From assembly GCF_009870125.1 (NCBI RefSeq), contig NC_046681.1, forward strand, positions 23,077,001 to 23,141,000: a DNA stretch of 64,000 bases, in the 5' to 3' direction. The position numbers were made by a program, and so were the translations under genes. The notes under the pieces were generated by a model that saw only the letters and a list, made by a program, of their open reading frames with translations, had not been told where the DNA came from and searched no databases. This document shows, piece by piece, positions 21,891-34,920 of the stretch; within the stretch, counting starts at the first letter, position 1, and each line of letters starts with the position of its first letter. The DNA is from Drosophila pseudoobscura. Taxonomy: Eukaryota > Arthropoda > Insecta > Diptera > Drosophilidae.

Positions 21891-24800
21891 ATGGATTGGT
21901 TACTAACGGCGCCACAGTTGCACAGCGCATTCGCTTCGCTGGGTTCCCTGGAGGGTGACACCTACGTTGTCAGTCCGAATGCATTGTGTAAGTAAGCGAA
22001 GCGCCATGCCTCTGAACGATTTCAATAAGTCGGATATTCCCCCTTTAGCCATTCTAGAGGAGATCAACCACAAGCTCACGTATGAGGACCAAACGCTGCG
22101 CACCTTTCGCCGGGCCATCTGTTTTGGCCAGAATGTACGATCCGATCTGATACCATTGCTGGAGAATGCCAAGGATGATGCGGTGCTGGAGTCGGTTATC
22201 CGGATACTGGTTAATCTCACAGTGCCGGTGGAGTGTCTGTTCTCCGTGGATGTGATGTACCGCACCGATGTGGGTCGTCACACCATCTTCGAGCTGAACA
22301 AGCTGCTGTACACCAGCAAGGAGGCATTCACCGAGGCGAAGAGCACCAAGAGCGTGGTGGAGTACATGAAGCACATCCTAGAGTCTGATCCCAAGCTGTC
22401 GCCGCAGAAGTGTGACCAGATCAACAACTGTCTGCTGCTGCTGCGCAACATCCTTCACATACCGGAAACGCACGGGATTTGTGTGATGCCGATGATGCAG
22501 TCCAACAATCTGCATGGCATCACCATGCAGAACACCATTCTCTGGAATCTGTTCATCCAGAGCATCGACAAGCTGCTCATCTACCTGATGACCTGTCCGC
22601 AGCGCTCCTTCTGGGGCGTCACCATGGTGCAGTTGATCGCGCTGATCTACAAGGACCAGCACGTGAGCACTCTGCAGAAGCTGCTCGATCTCTGGTTCGA
22701 GGCATCGCTTTCGGAGAGCTCCGAGGACAATGAGAGCAACACGACACCCCCGAAGCAGGGCAGCGGCGAGTCCAGTCCCATGCTGACCTCGGATCCCACT
22801 GGATCGGATTCCTCGGACAATGGCAGCCAGGGACGCGGTATGAGCATCAGCATGAGCCTGAACATGAGCATGAGCATGAGCATGAACGTCAGCATGAGCA
22901 GTCTCTGTGGCAAGAAGGAGACCCCCGAAGAGCGGCAGCTGGCCTTATGGGAGGGCACCGAAGCCACTCTCCAGGAGGTGAGCCGCAAGGGTCAGGAGTA
23001 TCAGGATGCTATCGATGCGAAAGAGCGCATGGGATCTGCTGGGATTGACGATGATGAGGATTATGAGGACTCCGATTTTATACATCTGCAACTCCACCAA
23101 GCCATGCAGGCCGAGGAGGAGGACGAGGAGTGTGACAACGAGGTGGCGGCCGCGTCCTCGGAACCCTTGAATCTTAAAACACAACCAGCTGACAATGTCA
23201 ACGACACTACCACAACCACGAGTCTATCCAGCAGTATCATGCCGTTCAGGTCACCCCTGCCCGTCGGCAGTCGGCCATCTTACTCGCATGCCCCGCCGCA
23301 GCACCAGAGCTATGCGGCCTATGTGGCAGCCATCAAGCTGAGCCAGAAGTCCCCACATGCCGGCAAACTGCAGCTGACGAAAGGCAAATGCTGTCCCCAG
23401 AAACGAGAATGTTCCTCGACGCAGTCGGAGCTCTCGGACTGCGGCTATGCCACGCAGGTGGAGAACCAGGAGTCTGTATCCACCTCCAGCAACGATGATG
23501 ACATGCCGCAGGGCAAGCCGTTGCACCAGAAACCGCCATGCAACACAAAGCTCAGGAATAAGCAGCGTCCAATTCTGCCGCCCCTGGACAAGAAGGAGCT
23601 GCGGCGCAAGAAGCTAGTGAAGCGCAGTAAGAGTAGTCTGTGAGTATTCAAAAGAATTTTTGGGGGTTACGGAGAGTGTATAATATAAGGTTTTTACACC
23701 CAATCCAGCATCAACATGAAGGGCCTCGTGCAGCATATACCCACGGACGATGATATTGCCAATCTACTCAAGGAGTTCACCGTCGACTTTCTCCTCAAGG
23801 GCTACAATTATTTGGTGGAAGACCTGCATGCCCAGTTGCTCACAAATACAGTAAGTGGAAACAAAGCCAAGCCCTAAGCCATGCCAAAAACATACACTAA
23901 GCCTTTAATATGTTCAACAGCTACCCATTGACACGTCGCACTTTTTCTGGCTGGTCACGTACTTCCTGAAGTTTGCAGCACAACTGGAGCTGGACATGGA
24001 GCACATTGACACGATACTCACCTACGATGTCCTCAGTTACCTCACCTACGAGGGTGTCATGCAGTGCGAGCAATTGGAGCAGTGTGCAAGGCAACGGGAC
24101 AGTGACCTGAAGCCCCATCTCCGACGCATGCATCTCCTGGTGACGGCCATCAGGGAGTTCCTTCAGGCCATCGAGGCATACAATAAGGTTTCGCACCTCT
24201 CGGACGATGATCGCGATCATCTGCGGCAATTGCACATACAAATAGCGGACACGTCCGATCTGCATTGTCTGTTTGTGCTGCTGCTGCGACGCTTCAACCC
24301 CACCATCTATTCGAAGCAGTATCTGCAGGATCTGATCGTGACCAATCACATACTCCTACTCATTCTGGACAATCGACCACAGCTGGATGGCAAAAAGACC
24401 GAAAATCTAACACAGCACGTTGCACAGTATGTTTGGAGACTTTCTTTACTTTTCCCTGAAGGGACACTTAATAAACGGGTTTTCCATCTATATAGATTCG
24501 CCACTTTGGAGGTAATGCATTACTATGGCATCCTACTGGAGGACTTTACCAGCAATGGAGAGTTTGTCAACGATTGCATCTTTACCATGATGCATCATGT
24601 AGGTGGAGATCTGGAACAGATTGGTGTCTTATTTCAACCGATCATTCTGAAGACATATTCACGCATTTGGGAGATGGAATTCACTTTGTGTGATGTGAGT
24701 TGTTATTGAACATCGAACCCCTTGAAAGAAAGTGTTTACTTATTGTGTAATTAATTACCATCCATAGGACTGGTCTGATCTTATCGAATATGTCATCAAC

Positions 24801-27800
24801 AAGTTTATGAACACACCACCCAAAACACCCATGACTATACCCACAACATCCCTGACAGCCATGACCAAAGAGCATAATCTGGAGCATGCCAAATGGTAGG
24901 GTTTAGATTGAGACTTTTCTTAAAGATTATTTTACTAATCATTGCTCTTTTTTAGCTCTTGGAATGCCGATGAGATGGATACACTATACTGGTATTTTGT
25001 ACAGAGCAGGAGCACCAACGATGTGGTCGGCAAAATTGTCCGACTCTTCAGCAACAATGGCAATAAAGAAAAATCTCGCATTTCAATCATCCAGCAGCTG
25101 CTGCAACAGGTAAAAAAACCCACCACAAAGAATAAAAAAATAATGTCTTCATAAATGATTTCTTAATTTCTTAAAGGATATCATAACCCTTCTGGAGTAC
25201 GATGACCTGATGAGGTACGAGGATGCTGAATATCAGAGAACGCTGTTGAACACCCCTACATCGGTGACCACCGAATCGGGAATTGAGATGAAGGATGGTG
25301 GCTTTGGCAGGCCATCAGGTGATATACAGGTACATTCGCGATTCTGCCCTAAAATTGTGTGTTTACCTAATGCCCATCTTCCTACATTCCACATTATAGA
25401 TTCTTCTGGATCTAATCATCAAAGATCAAAAGGGCCAGCACTTGGAATGGGTGCAAAAGGTGCTCTTAGAATGCTGTTACATCAAATTGAACCTCAAGTC
25501 AGGCAGACAGATGCCACACATTATGGAACCAGTGGCCTATCACTACATCCTCCTGCACAAGTCCATCCCGGTGGTGCAGTGGAACAACGAGCAGTCGGCC
25601 GCGATGATGTATCAGCCATTCGTTCTGCTCCTGCATAAGCTGGGCATCCAGCTGCCAGTAGATGCGGGCTCGATCTTTGCTCGGATACCAGACTACTGGT
25701 CCGCGGCGCAGATGTACGGGATGGCCAAGAAGCTGGGACCCGTGAATAAACGTGAGTTTCAGTCCCACAGATCCCACGTCCCGCCTCCATCCAAAACGTC
25801 CTACATTTTACTCAAATGTTGTTGAGGTGATTGTATAGACCGTGTTATCAAATATATTTTGCTCATGCTCCAAAATTTTGATCATGGGAATCCGCCTGAG
25901 ACCGCCTCCAGTCTCCCCACCTGCCCACCTGACCACCTGCCCCCCTACCTGCCTCACTCTCTCATTGTGTCTCTGTGGTTTGTGTGTGTATCTCGATATG
26001 CTCTGTGCCTCTCTCCTTTCTCGCCATCTCGATCTTATAGAAGCCCTCAAGTTCGATGCCACCGAATTGGAAGAAGCAGCCGCAGCCGCTGCGGCCAGTG
26101 CGGCGGCCAGTGCTGCGTCCATGCGATCCCATCACAACAGAGGACCCCGCAATTCACTCAGCTCGCAGAGCAGCCTGGAGGTAGATATGGGCGATACAGA
26201 CGGTGAATTACCCCTCATTCCCGAAGTGGATGCAGCTGTGGAGAAGGCCCATGCCATGGACTGCAGCTCTAGCTCGAACAATGAGTTCTTTGCTGTGCCC
26301 AAGGTCAAGACAGCCAATACAATGATGAGGTAAGCAGCATCTCTAAAAATATCCCTTAACTTTTACTTAATTCACTTTATTTTTCTTTATTCAGATATAC
26401 ACCCGATACGACGCCCCCAGTTCCCAATTGGCTGCAGTTGGTCATGCGAAGCAAACGGAATCCACGCCCGGCTCCCATTGGAGAGATCAATGATTGGTGA
26501 GTACATAGGGGGCACCCATAACCCCACCTAACTTAAACACAAAACAATTCTGGAAAATCTTCAGATTTATGGCACACGGCAGCTGCTCTAAGGCTCTCCA
26601 AACATATTGTTAACATGAGCCGCATGCTCTCTCTCCCTCGGTGTCTGTCTCTGGCCAAAACTGAAAATTTATGAACTTTAAGCCCCGTTTGGGGTCTGGT
26701 CTCCTAAATCCGTTCGTACATTTACTTTCGTGTGTTGACAGTTGTTGTCGCCAGTTGCGCACTAAATGTCAGCTCCGTTTTGGCCATTGTCTGGCTCTTA
26801 GAACACCCCCGTTCCCTTGCCTTCCCTGCCCTCACCTGATCTGGCCAGCCATCTATCTAGATATACATATAGTATGTGGTCATATGTATTTACCTCATCC
26901 GCTTTGGTAGACCCCACACGATCACCCGCTGCTCCTGCCACGGCTGCTGCTGCTGCTCATGTTGAACAGCATTTTGCATTTGGTTTTATGACTTTTTGTG
27001 TATGGCATTTTGTTGTTACACCAAACTTTTAGATTGCCGATAAATAGCCGGACATACCGATTATAGGATAAAGATGAAAGGGATATTGGGTCTAGTGTGG
27101 AATATGCCTGGAGGAACCCCAAAAAAGGGCTGCGGAACAGAAGTTCAAGACGTTTTAGTTCAGTAATCGAATTCATGAATGGGATAATAGATCGCATGCA
27201 ATGTACTAAAATTTACTTCAAAAGTCATCCATTTAGTACAAACCGAACCCCATTTTAACTTTAATTTCATCGTTTTCCGATACAAATCCATTAGAAATAT
27301 CCCTTACCTATAGAAATGAAAGTAACTTTTTTCACATAGAATACATGAACTCCTATCGGAAATATATATAATATCTTTCATATTAGTGATTACTTCATTA
27401 AAAAGTATCTCAAAGTCCTACCTAACCATCCCTCTGTTTGCTTATCCATGGGTATTCCTAATCTCTGGACTTCGTTACATCTGGAACCACTCAACGTAGT
27501 CCGTGTTTCTGTAAGAATCATTTACACCTCGGACAAGCTTTGTGGTGTCTGGGGCGCAGGCACAAGAAACATAGCCGGAGAACAGCTATCCAACAATCTA
27601 TCCAATGCTATCCATGAGATACATGGGCCTGACCTCTGTCAGCGCACCCAACAGCGGCAGCAGCAGCAGCAACATGAAATGAAGTCATCGCGATTAGCAC
27701 GCGCAGTCACAGGCCCAGACCCAGTCACAGTTATGGCTATAGCTATAGCTGTTGTATCTGATAGATACCACATATAGAGTCGGTTGTAGCTCGCACCCTA

Positions 27801-30800
27801 CATGCATAAATTGTCCGCATGATAATCTCCCGAGCTGCTGCTGTTGCAGCTGCTCGAAATCCAAACGAGTGGAGTGGAGTGTAAATCAATCAATTCATTA
27901 AGCTTATAGGGCACTTAACTTTAATAATCTGAACGAATAATCGACCGAAAATTGTCGGTACCCATTGTTGGTGCACTAATTAGAAATCTGAGCTTAGCCA
28001 GAGTTAGCCGCCATTAATCAGACACCGAGAACATCGAGAACACCGATCCGACAAAAACAATTGTTGTCTGAAATTGACATTTAGCGGAGGTTACACTCTC
28101 ATCTCTGACGATTGCATTTGAATCCTTAGAAGAGGCAACAGCCGGTTTCGGTTCCTCGACCCCATGAGAATTACGAATTACGAACGATCTGAACCAGTTT
28201 AAGACTAAAATTTACATTTTTTTGTGTGTGTTGTCTTTGGGTCTTGGGTTCTGCGTTCTGGGAAATATTTTTGCTGATATTTTAGTGCATTCTGTGCCTT
28301 AGACACAGACGCAGCCTCTTTTGCCATTGTCAAACGAGTTTCTTTGGTAACTACTTTTTATATGGAAAGTAAAAGTCAAATGTTATGCGATCCCCGATCC
28401 CCAACTACGGTCAGAGGCCTCCACAGGGAGTCCCGCAATGGCAGGCAGTGCAGTGCAGTGCGTGAGTCTCCCAGTTGATATGGGAAATGAGGGCAAACAA
28501 GTTCTTCTTATTAGCTCAGCAAACTATAAAAAAACCACTTGACTGGAAAGCTGACTCAATAGTTTGGTTAGATCATGGGCTTTATTGAGAGAATGAGCAA
28601 AACATGAATGGCATCGGCCAGGAGGGAAAGTGATTCTTGGAATACCCTAGAATATCCAGCATCTTTATCTATATAGATATTTAAATCCCTATATGTTGGG
28701 AAAAATGCTTGAAAGTAGTCTTTGCCCCTCTGCCTGGATTATGTGCGTTACAAGCTAGAAATATGCCTATGATTCATTCAATAAATACCATCTATTCCCC
28801 TGGATGCCGTAGATTCCCTTAGAAGAGCAAAAGTGTCTCAATCAAACACTCCATATATGTAATTGCACAACTCTTTTTTCAAAAGCTTAGGCAAATTAAC
28901 ACGCAAGTGGGCACGAGGCAGCTCCACTATTTTTGGTTGTTGTTGTTGTTTCTGCCTGTTACCCTGGGGGGCGTGGGCGTTGACAAAAGGCAATTTTCCA
29001 AAGTAATTTACTTTGACGCCTGGCGAAAATTGAATTTGACATTTTTCTCATTTTTTGTTGCATGCTCTTTGCTGTTTTTTCTTCGTTTGTTATTTGTTGT
29101 TCAACCCACAAGGAAGCCAAAGTGCAGTACCCCGTGGGCTGTGTATTGGACTCTCCAAAGTGTCTGTCAGTCGGTGGCAACACCAAAAGTAGCAGTAGCA
29201 TGGGGCAGAAGACTACTTGCGAGCCATGTTTCGCTTTGGTTTTCCCAGCTTGACTCCCAGGTTCTCGACCTTCTTTTGGATTTTAGCCACCGATTTTGGG
29301 TTTGGCTTTGGCTTTGGCTGCGACTTTGGTTTAGCTTGGTCTGGTGAATATTGCTAACATTTTGCATTATTGCCATGGTCGCTGTTGCTGTTGCTGTTTG
29401 CTGCTGTTGTGGCAGCTACAAAGTAATAAGTGCAACATGGACACCTATTGCTCTCTGGCAGAGAGTGGAGTGTTTTGTGCTGTGGATTGCTGTGTGGAGT
29501 GGCACTGCAGCTCCATCAATCAGTCTCATAAATCAGTTTAATTATTAAATAAACAAGTTCCAAAAACAAAAAACTTCAGCACTCCAGCACTCCACAGAGT
29601 CTCGCTGAGTCACTGGAGTCGAGACACCAATCGGGGGGATGTGGACTGCTACTTGAAGCTGAAAGTGTGAGAATATATGGTATGGAGTACCAAAGGGTTA
29701 ATTGAGCAACGATCTGTGATGGCTTTTGGGGGAAACATACGAGTATAAACCAATTTCCAATTGCATTCCCCCACTAACCGACTTAACTTTTCTTCTATCC
29801 ATTTGCAGTATTTCGAGTACAGCAATCGTAAAAGGCGATGACGAGTGCAAAAGTAGCAGGTCCCTGTGTTCCACTATGTATCAGACAGGACAGACGATGG
29901 CAATGACGCCAATGCCATCCATGAATGCCATTCATCCGTTGAATACCATGAGCATTATGCCGCGATTGCACAGCATCATGGGGCCGCATAACGAGAACAG
30001 CAGCAGCTCTGGCTGCGGCGGTACTGTGTACTCCCAGGCAATGGGCGTACTGATGACCACCTCTGCGGTGGGGGCCATAATGCGTGGCGATGTGGAGGAG
30101 GATGCGGCAATAAAGTCATCGTTCGAGAAACTGGAGGTCAAGGGCACGCATTTTGCCCGGGCCAGCCATTTGGAGGAGGAATATAGCGCCATGGTGGCGG
30201 ATGCCTTCAAGAACGAGATCTTCAAGTGAGTTCCACAACGAATGCGAGCCGAAACCGATAGCCGAAAACCGACACAGAACCCCTTCTCCAATCAACGGTA
30301 CGAGTAAGAGTGGAGCCGCAAGCCGGGCCCAGGAGTTCGCGATCAGCTAATTGACAATTGGACAGATTGCGCAAGAATGCCAGGCCCGGGCCAGTGACAG
30401 AATGTCCGCCTGTCGGGACTGTCGGACTGCCTGGACTGTCAATACTTAAATGTCTGGGATGCCAGACTGCATATCTGCACAGTGTCTCACATAAATTTAT
30501 GGCAACCAATTATTCAATTTCAGCCATTTGCAACCGAAAATGGGAGGCAACTCCAAAAAGATTTATCTAAGCACTTTTATTTCTTGGTTTCTTAAGATTT
30601 CTTTTTCAAGATATCGTTGGAACTCTTTTTGGATGCAAATTATGCTTAGATTTTGGGCTGGGTTTTATTTTTTTCTTCGTTTGGGGTCTTGTGAAGATTG
30701 TTTCTCATGATGTTCTCATGATGTTCTCATGATTATTGCAGCGACAATGTTTCGGTGGCTTCCGATCTGACGCGAATGTATGTGAGCGATGAGGATGAGA

Positions 30801-30901
30801 AACACGAGTTCCGTGTGTACCCCGCACACACTATCATTGAAAGCGAGAGCAAAATCTCGTGGAAAGGAGAGAAAAAAGGAAGGAAGGGGAAGGGACAGTA
30901 G
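21891..30901 (+). CDS. tim: Timeless (TIM), circadian clock protein, 1429 aa
   Basis: TIM binds PERIOD, enters the nucleus to repress CLOCK/CYCLE, and is degraded in light via CRY and JETLAG. Thirteen coding exons: 21891-21987, 22049-23639, 23709-23850, 23921-24426, 24496-24694, 24768-24895, 24956-25109, 25177-25329, 25400-25751, 26041-26329, 26395-26496, 29809-30225 and 30742-30901. The phases close to 1430 codons. It starts [14 protein letters not shown] and is near-identical to D. melanogaster TIM over the N-terminal armadillo region. A Ser-rich phospho-type region ([20 protein letters not shown]) precedes a Met-Ser repeat (residues about 297-320). The NLS is [10 protein letters not shown] near residue 555. 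Poly-Ala lies near 1120-1133, and [19 protein letters not shown] near the C-terminus is conserved. The tail after that is longer and basic compared with my memory of D. melanogaster (ending VPHYH). The 3.3 kb intron before exon 12 is the longest coding intron. Confidence 0.98.
22840..22905 (+). repeat. AGCATG hexanucleotide repeat inside timeless
   Basis: Imperfect AGCATG units encode Met-Ser dipeptides ([19 protein letters not shown]). D. melanogaster has a short Gly/Met stretch (GRGMGGGM) at this point, as I recall it, so the repeat is a lineage-specific expansion in a hinge region. Confidence 0.8.
26497..29808 (+). other. Large timeless intron, 3.3 kb
   Basis: Bounded by GTGAGT and TTTGCAG, joining codon TG|T. 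It contains only short open frames, small CAG and CTATAG runs (27656-27680, 27736-27750) and AT-rich DNA. No nested gene is supported. Confidence 0.75.
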
Positions 30902-31520
30902 AGAAGAGAATTGAGTGTGTAATGAACTGTACCTAAAAAACAAATAAAAAATAATTGTATAACACAACATACTCGTTACAGAAGATATTTACAGACAGTA
31001 AGCAAGAGGTTTGTCGAAACAACTCAAAAAAACAAAAAAAGGAAACATAAATACCTGAACAATCAGCTATGCAAAGTATAATATATACCTGAACAATCAG
31101 ATGTGACACAAAGTGCATAATGAATGAATAGTCAAAGAAATGGTGAAGGCCCAATGATTCTTTTACAGCATAAATTATATTTAATCTAAGTTTTAATAAT
31201 TAGTTTTTAGTTACGCATTGTATTCCGTAAACGTACATACCTATATAACGTATATACCGTATATACCTATATAAATGGGCAATGTTCCTGGTTGAATAGT
31301 TCAAATATACACCACAGAGAAATCTATTTACAAACTAAAATCTAAATATTATCTCTTAGTATCGCACCCCATGCAAACGGTCATATATCATATATATCAC
31401 ATAGTATATACTATTGTAACCAACATGAAAATTACTGTAACCATGTGTAGATTGTAACCATCATAAATTATATACTTAGAGATGTGGTTCTACTAATAAA
31501 GCTTTTTATGTAGTAACAGC
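30902..31520 (+). other. Timeless 3' untranslated region and poly(A) signals
   Basis: AATAAA occurs at 30943-30948 and 31495-31500. The second is followed by GC-TTTTTATG and could mark the distal end. GTTCCT at 31284-31289 is a six-base match to the miR-276a seed. That miRNA is known to regulate D. melanogaster tim, but a hexamer alone is weak evidence. Confidence 0.5.
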
Positions 31521-34500
31521 TACAAATCTCTGTCTTCGCCTCTGACTGCGGTCTCGAACACGGAATCTAACTCCAAATCCTAAGCCAAATGTGAATAATG
31601 TGCAGCAAATTGGCGGAGCCAAAAGATAAACGAGCTGTGGCCAAAGCGAATTAAGGTCATTGGTTGACTTTGCGCTAAGGATTGTGTGGATTGTGTGGAG
31701 GTTGGGCCGAGGCGAGGAGACTCCACGCATGGAGCTCACAAAAACGGTAGCAGACACAGAAACAGAACAAAAAAAATTTTAAAAAATAAAAATCTACTAC
31801 TCGGCACAGTGCCAGTCCCCCCAGTGCCAGTACCAGTCACATATTCGGTCTTTCAGGCCACACATAAATGGCAAAACATGGCTAAAACAATTACCAAAAT
31901 GCGCCCGACCACCACAACAATCGTCCGGCCTAGGCATAAGGCATAAGCATAAGCATACTCGTAGTCGTACAAGAAATAATAATAATAATTGTGGCCAATT
32001 GCTGCTTAGTTGGCCAGTTAATTGCAACATGGCCCAGACGACAGTCCCAGCCCCATTCCGTCTTGGACTCCACTCCACTCTCGATGGCCATCACGATCGC
32101 CGCAGTTCTTAAAACAATCGTATGCTTGTAGAGTGGGTTGTATATTTTGGAAGGTAAGTGATTCACTGCAGATCGGAACCAGTCCAGTTCGGATATCAAA
32201 GTCATATTTGGTATGTTTTTGAGTTCCGTTTTACTTTGTTTATTTCCTCATCGTCGAATTCAACACAGAAGTTCGAGTATCAGGCATTTATTCTCAGCCA
32301 CAATTTAGCTGTTTATAAATTGGTGTATATAAATCAATGATTAAATGTATCATCAGTAAAAGTTTTTTTATCAGCAATAAGCTCCGTCTAAAGATTCGTT
32401 TCGAAGAAAACTTTTTATGGAGTTTCCTTAGAGCTCTTTAGTCTGGGACTTCAATCTGTTCTGGTTCAAAATTCTTGTTTCTATTCCTCTTCTGGCTCAA
32501 AAAGTTCTTACCATCGCCTAGCCCTGGTCTTTATTGCTTCTTCTAAGACCGAACACTGCAGTTGACTGAATTCTCCCATTGTTGTTGGTTTCTGGCCATT
32601 GGTGACGGGCCAAACTCCATGTCTCGGCCCAAACTTCGCCTGCAAACTCCTCCATTCGGCTCGACGGCGGCCTCAGCGCAATTACCAAGACAAGCAGCTA
32701 ATTTTATTTGCTGTAAACGTGCGCCTCCGTCTTCAGATCTATGGTATTATATTGGCGTACTATAGCCGTTTGCTTTGGTTCTCGAATGCTCTGTGTGGGA
32801 ATTGTTCGATGACTTTGCGGAGGCACCGGATTCGGACTTGAAGTCTGGGAGATTGCGTGTCTGAGGCGCATTAGGCACCTTTGACAGGCCGCCGACGCCG
32901 TCGTCACTCGTCAATTGAGTTGTCAGAGAGCCAGAGCCAGTCAGACAGAAGTGACAAAACACATTACTCAGGGTGGCCGTCTCTGGAAACTCCAGGGTGC
33001 TAATAGGTGCGAATCAAAAGCAGCCGAAGAAGCCGCCAAAGATTTTGCTGAAATGCAAATCGAACAGGAAATCAATGTGTCTCTGATTTGAAAGTAAAGA
33101 AAAAAAAAATACAAAGAAGCCACCACAGATTAAATATAGCACAGTGAGCCCGCGAATCGCGAAACTTGTTCAATTTGAAAGTTGAGTTCAAGTTCAGAAA
33201 TGGCCACGACAACAGAAACTACTTTGGCAACAACTGGCAACAGGTTGCTATAATTTATATATTATACAAATACAATGCTATTATCCCACGAATGCACAAA
33301 TCCCACAAATAGTTGTCAACACAGAGGAGAGGCCCACTGAGAAAGAAGAGAAAGACAGTCTTGAGGGTACAGGAAAGTGGCTTTTAAGATTTCCAGATAC
33401 TCTATTGGTTATTTTTGCGAGATATTAAATATTCGAATCAACAGGCGGCCCACGAATATGCCGATTGCGCAAACCGGCTGAAATTCAAGGACTTCAAAGG
33501 AATTGAAGATTAAGATTGAAAAAAAGATCATTCAAAATTCGTATATAGTGAATTTCTGTGGGAAAAATGGGATTACGGACGGTAAAATACTAGAAGTACA
33601 GGTTTTCATTAAAAATATAATCTTAAATCACTTTAGAATAATATATAAACTTTCAATCAAGTTTGTTCAGTTATTTTCTGTGCAAAACGCCATCACATAT
33701 TGATCAGACCCCTAGCCCATGCCCTACCTTGCTTTATTCCCAAACAATCGACCATCCTCAATGCCCAGTCAATAATAACTTTGATCTTTAGCCAATGAGA
33801 CAGACCAACCTACATATCGTAATATTTTTTCTGGCTTAGGCATGCAAAATAAAAAAAGAAACACAAGAGGCTATAATTTATGTAATAGGGAAATGTAAGA
33901 CATTTAGATAACATTTGGCGAGACGTGGAACAGATATGGGGAGTACTTGAGACTGGAGACCAGAGACTTGAGGAGTGGAGTGGAATGTCTTCGGACAGAG
34001 AGGGCCAGGAGAGACAGGAGCAGAAGTCGAAAAAGTCGTGTCAAGACAAAGTGCAATAATTCACACTCACTTTTGGGGGTACGTTGTCGAAGGCATTTGA
34101 CGGTTTAGAGGTGGAAATAACAACAGCACAACAGCACAGTGTCCGCATGGGCATGCCCCACCGACAGACAAACCACTCTGGAGGCTCCAAAGGCGGAGGC
34201 TGAGGAGGAGACTGAGTGAGCCTGATGATTATGAAACAGTACATGCACGCGGCTGACACTTAATATAGTTTATGACATGATAGACCCTCGCATCGAATAT
34301 ACATATGTACGTACCGCCGAACCCATTGTCCAAATAAAGATATAAACAAGAAAGGCAAAGACACAAATTGAATTTACGATTTGTATGGATCGCGTATGAA
34401 ATGTTGGACCAATTCCAAAGTGCCACTGGCAATATTCAACAATTTTCTGGTTTCGATTTAGTTTAGTGGCCAACAGATTTATAGTGCAATTTAATCATGA

Positions 34501-34884
34501 TTTATCCAAATGCCCATAAATAATAACCGTGATTATTAGGAGGCCGGGGACGGGGAGTGGCCGGCCACAGGGGAACGGATCGGAACGACTGCCAAGACTT
34601 TAATTGATTGCTGGCCGAAATTTAATTAGCCAGAAACAAAGGCCATGGGCAAGTGCTTCGAGATGATAATCTCATGGGGTATTTGCATACTATTTTAAAT
34701 TCTTTTTTTGCAGTCGATTTGCACCCCATCAGCATCACCATCGAATCAAAGTCAGGCTTCAGCGGAGACTTGAACCAAAAGCCGAGGCGAAGCGCAGCCT
34801 GTAATCGACTTTGGGCTTCGGCTCTGGCTTCGGCTGTGCCTTCGTGCATTCGTCGAAGTCGGTGGCTACTTCTACTTGGCGTTG

Positions 34885-34920
34885 CATAAAAAGTGGTTCA
34901 GTGGAGCAAACCGCTTCAGA
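34885..34920 (+). promoter_or_regulatory. Promoter-like patch (TATA and initiator)
   Basis: CATAAAAAG at 34885-34893 and CTTCAGACC, whose A is about 31 nt downstream (34917), sit in a GC-richer island of the AT-rich region. It might start a noncoding RNA or an upstream leader exon of the Pro-rich gene at 45.5 kb. Confidence 0.25.

Noticed and set aside
25842-26333. Open frame spanning the timeless intron before exon 10
   Set aside because: The intron part is a pyrimidine-rich stretch with Pro/Thr codons. The real coding part is exon 10, entered through a clear TTATAG acceptor in phase with exon 9.
27448-27777. 109-codon frame in the large timeless intron
   Set aside because: Contains a CAG run and random-looking composition. 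No signal peptide, domain or splice logic.
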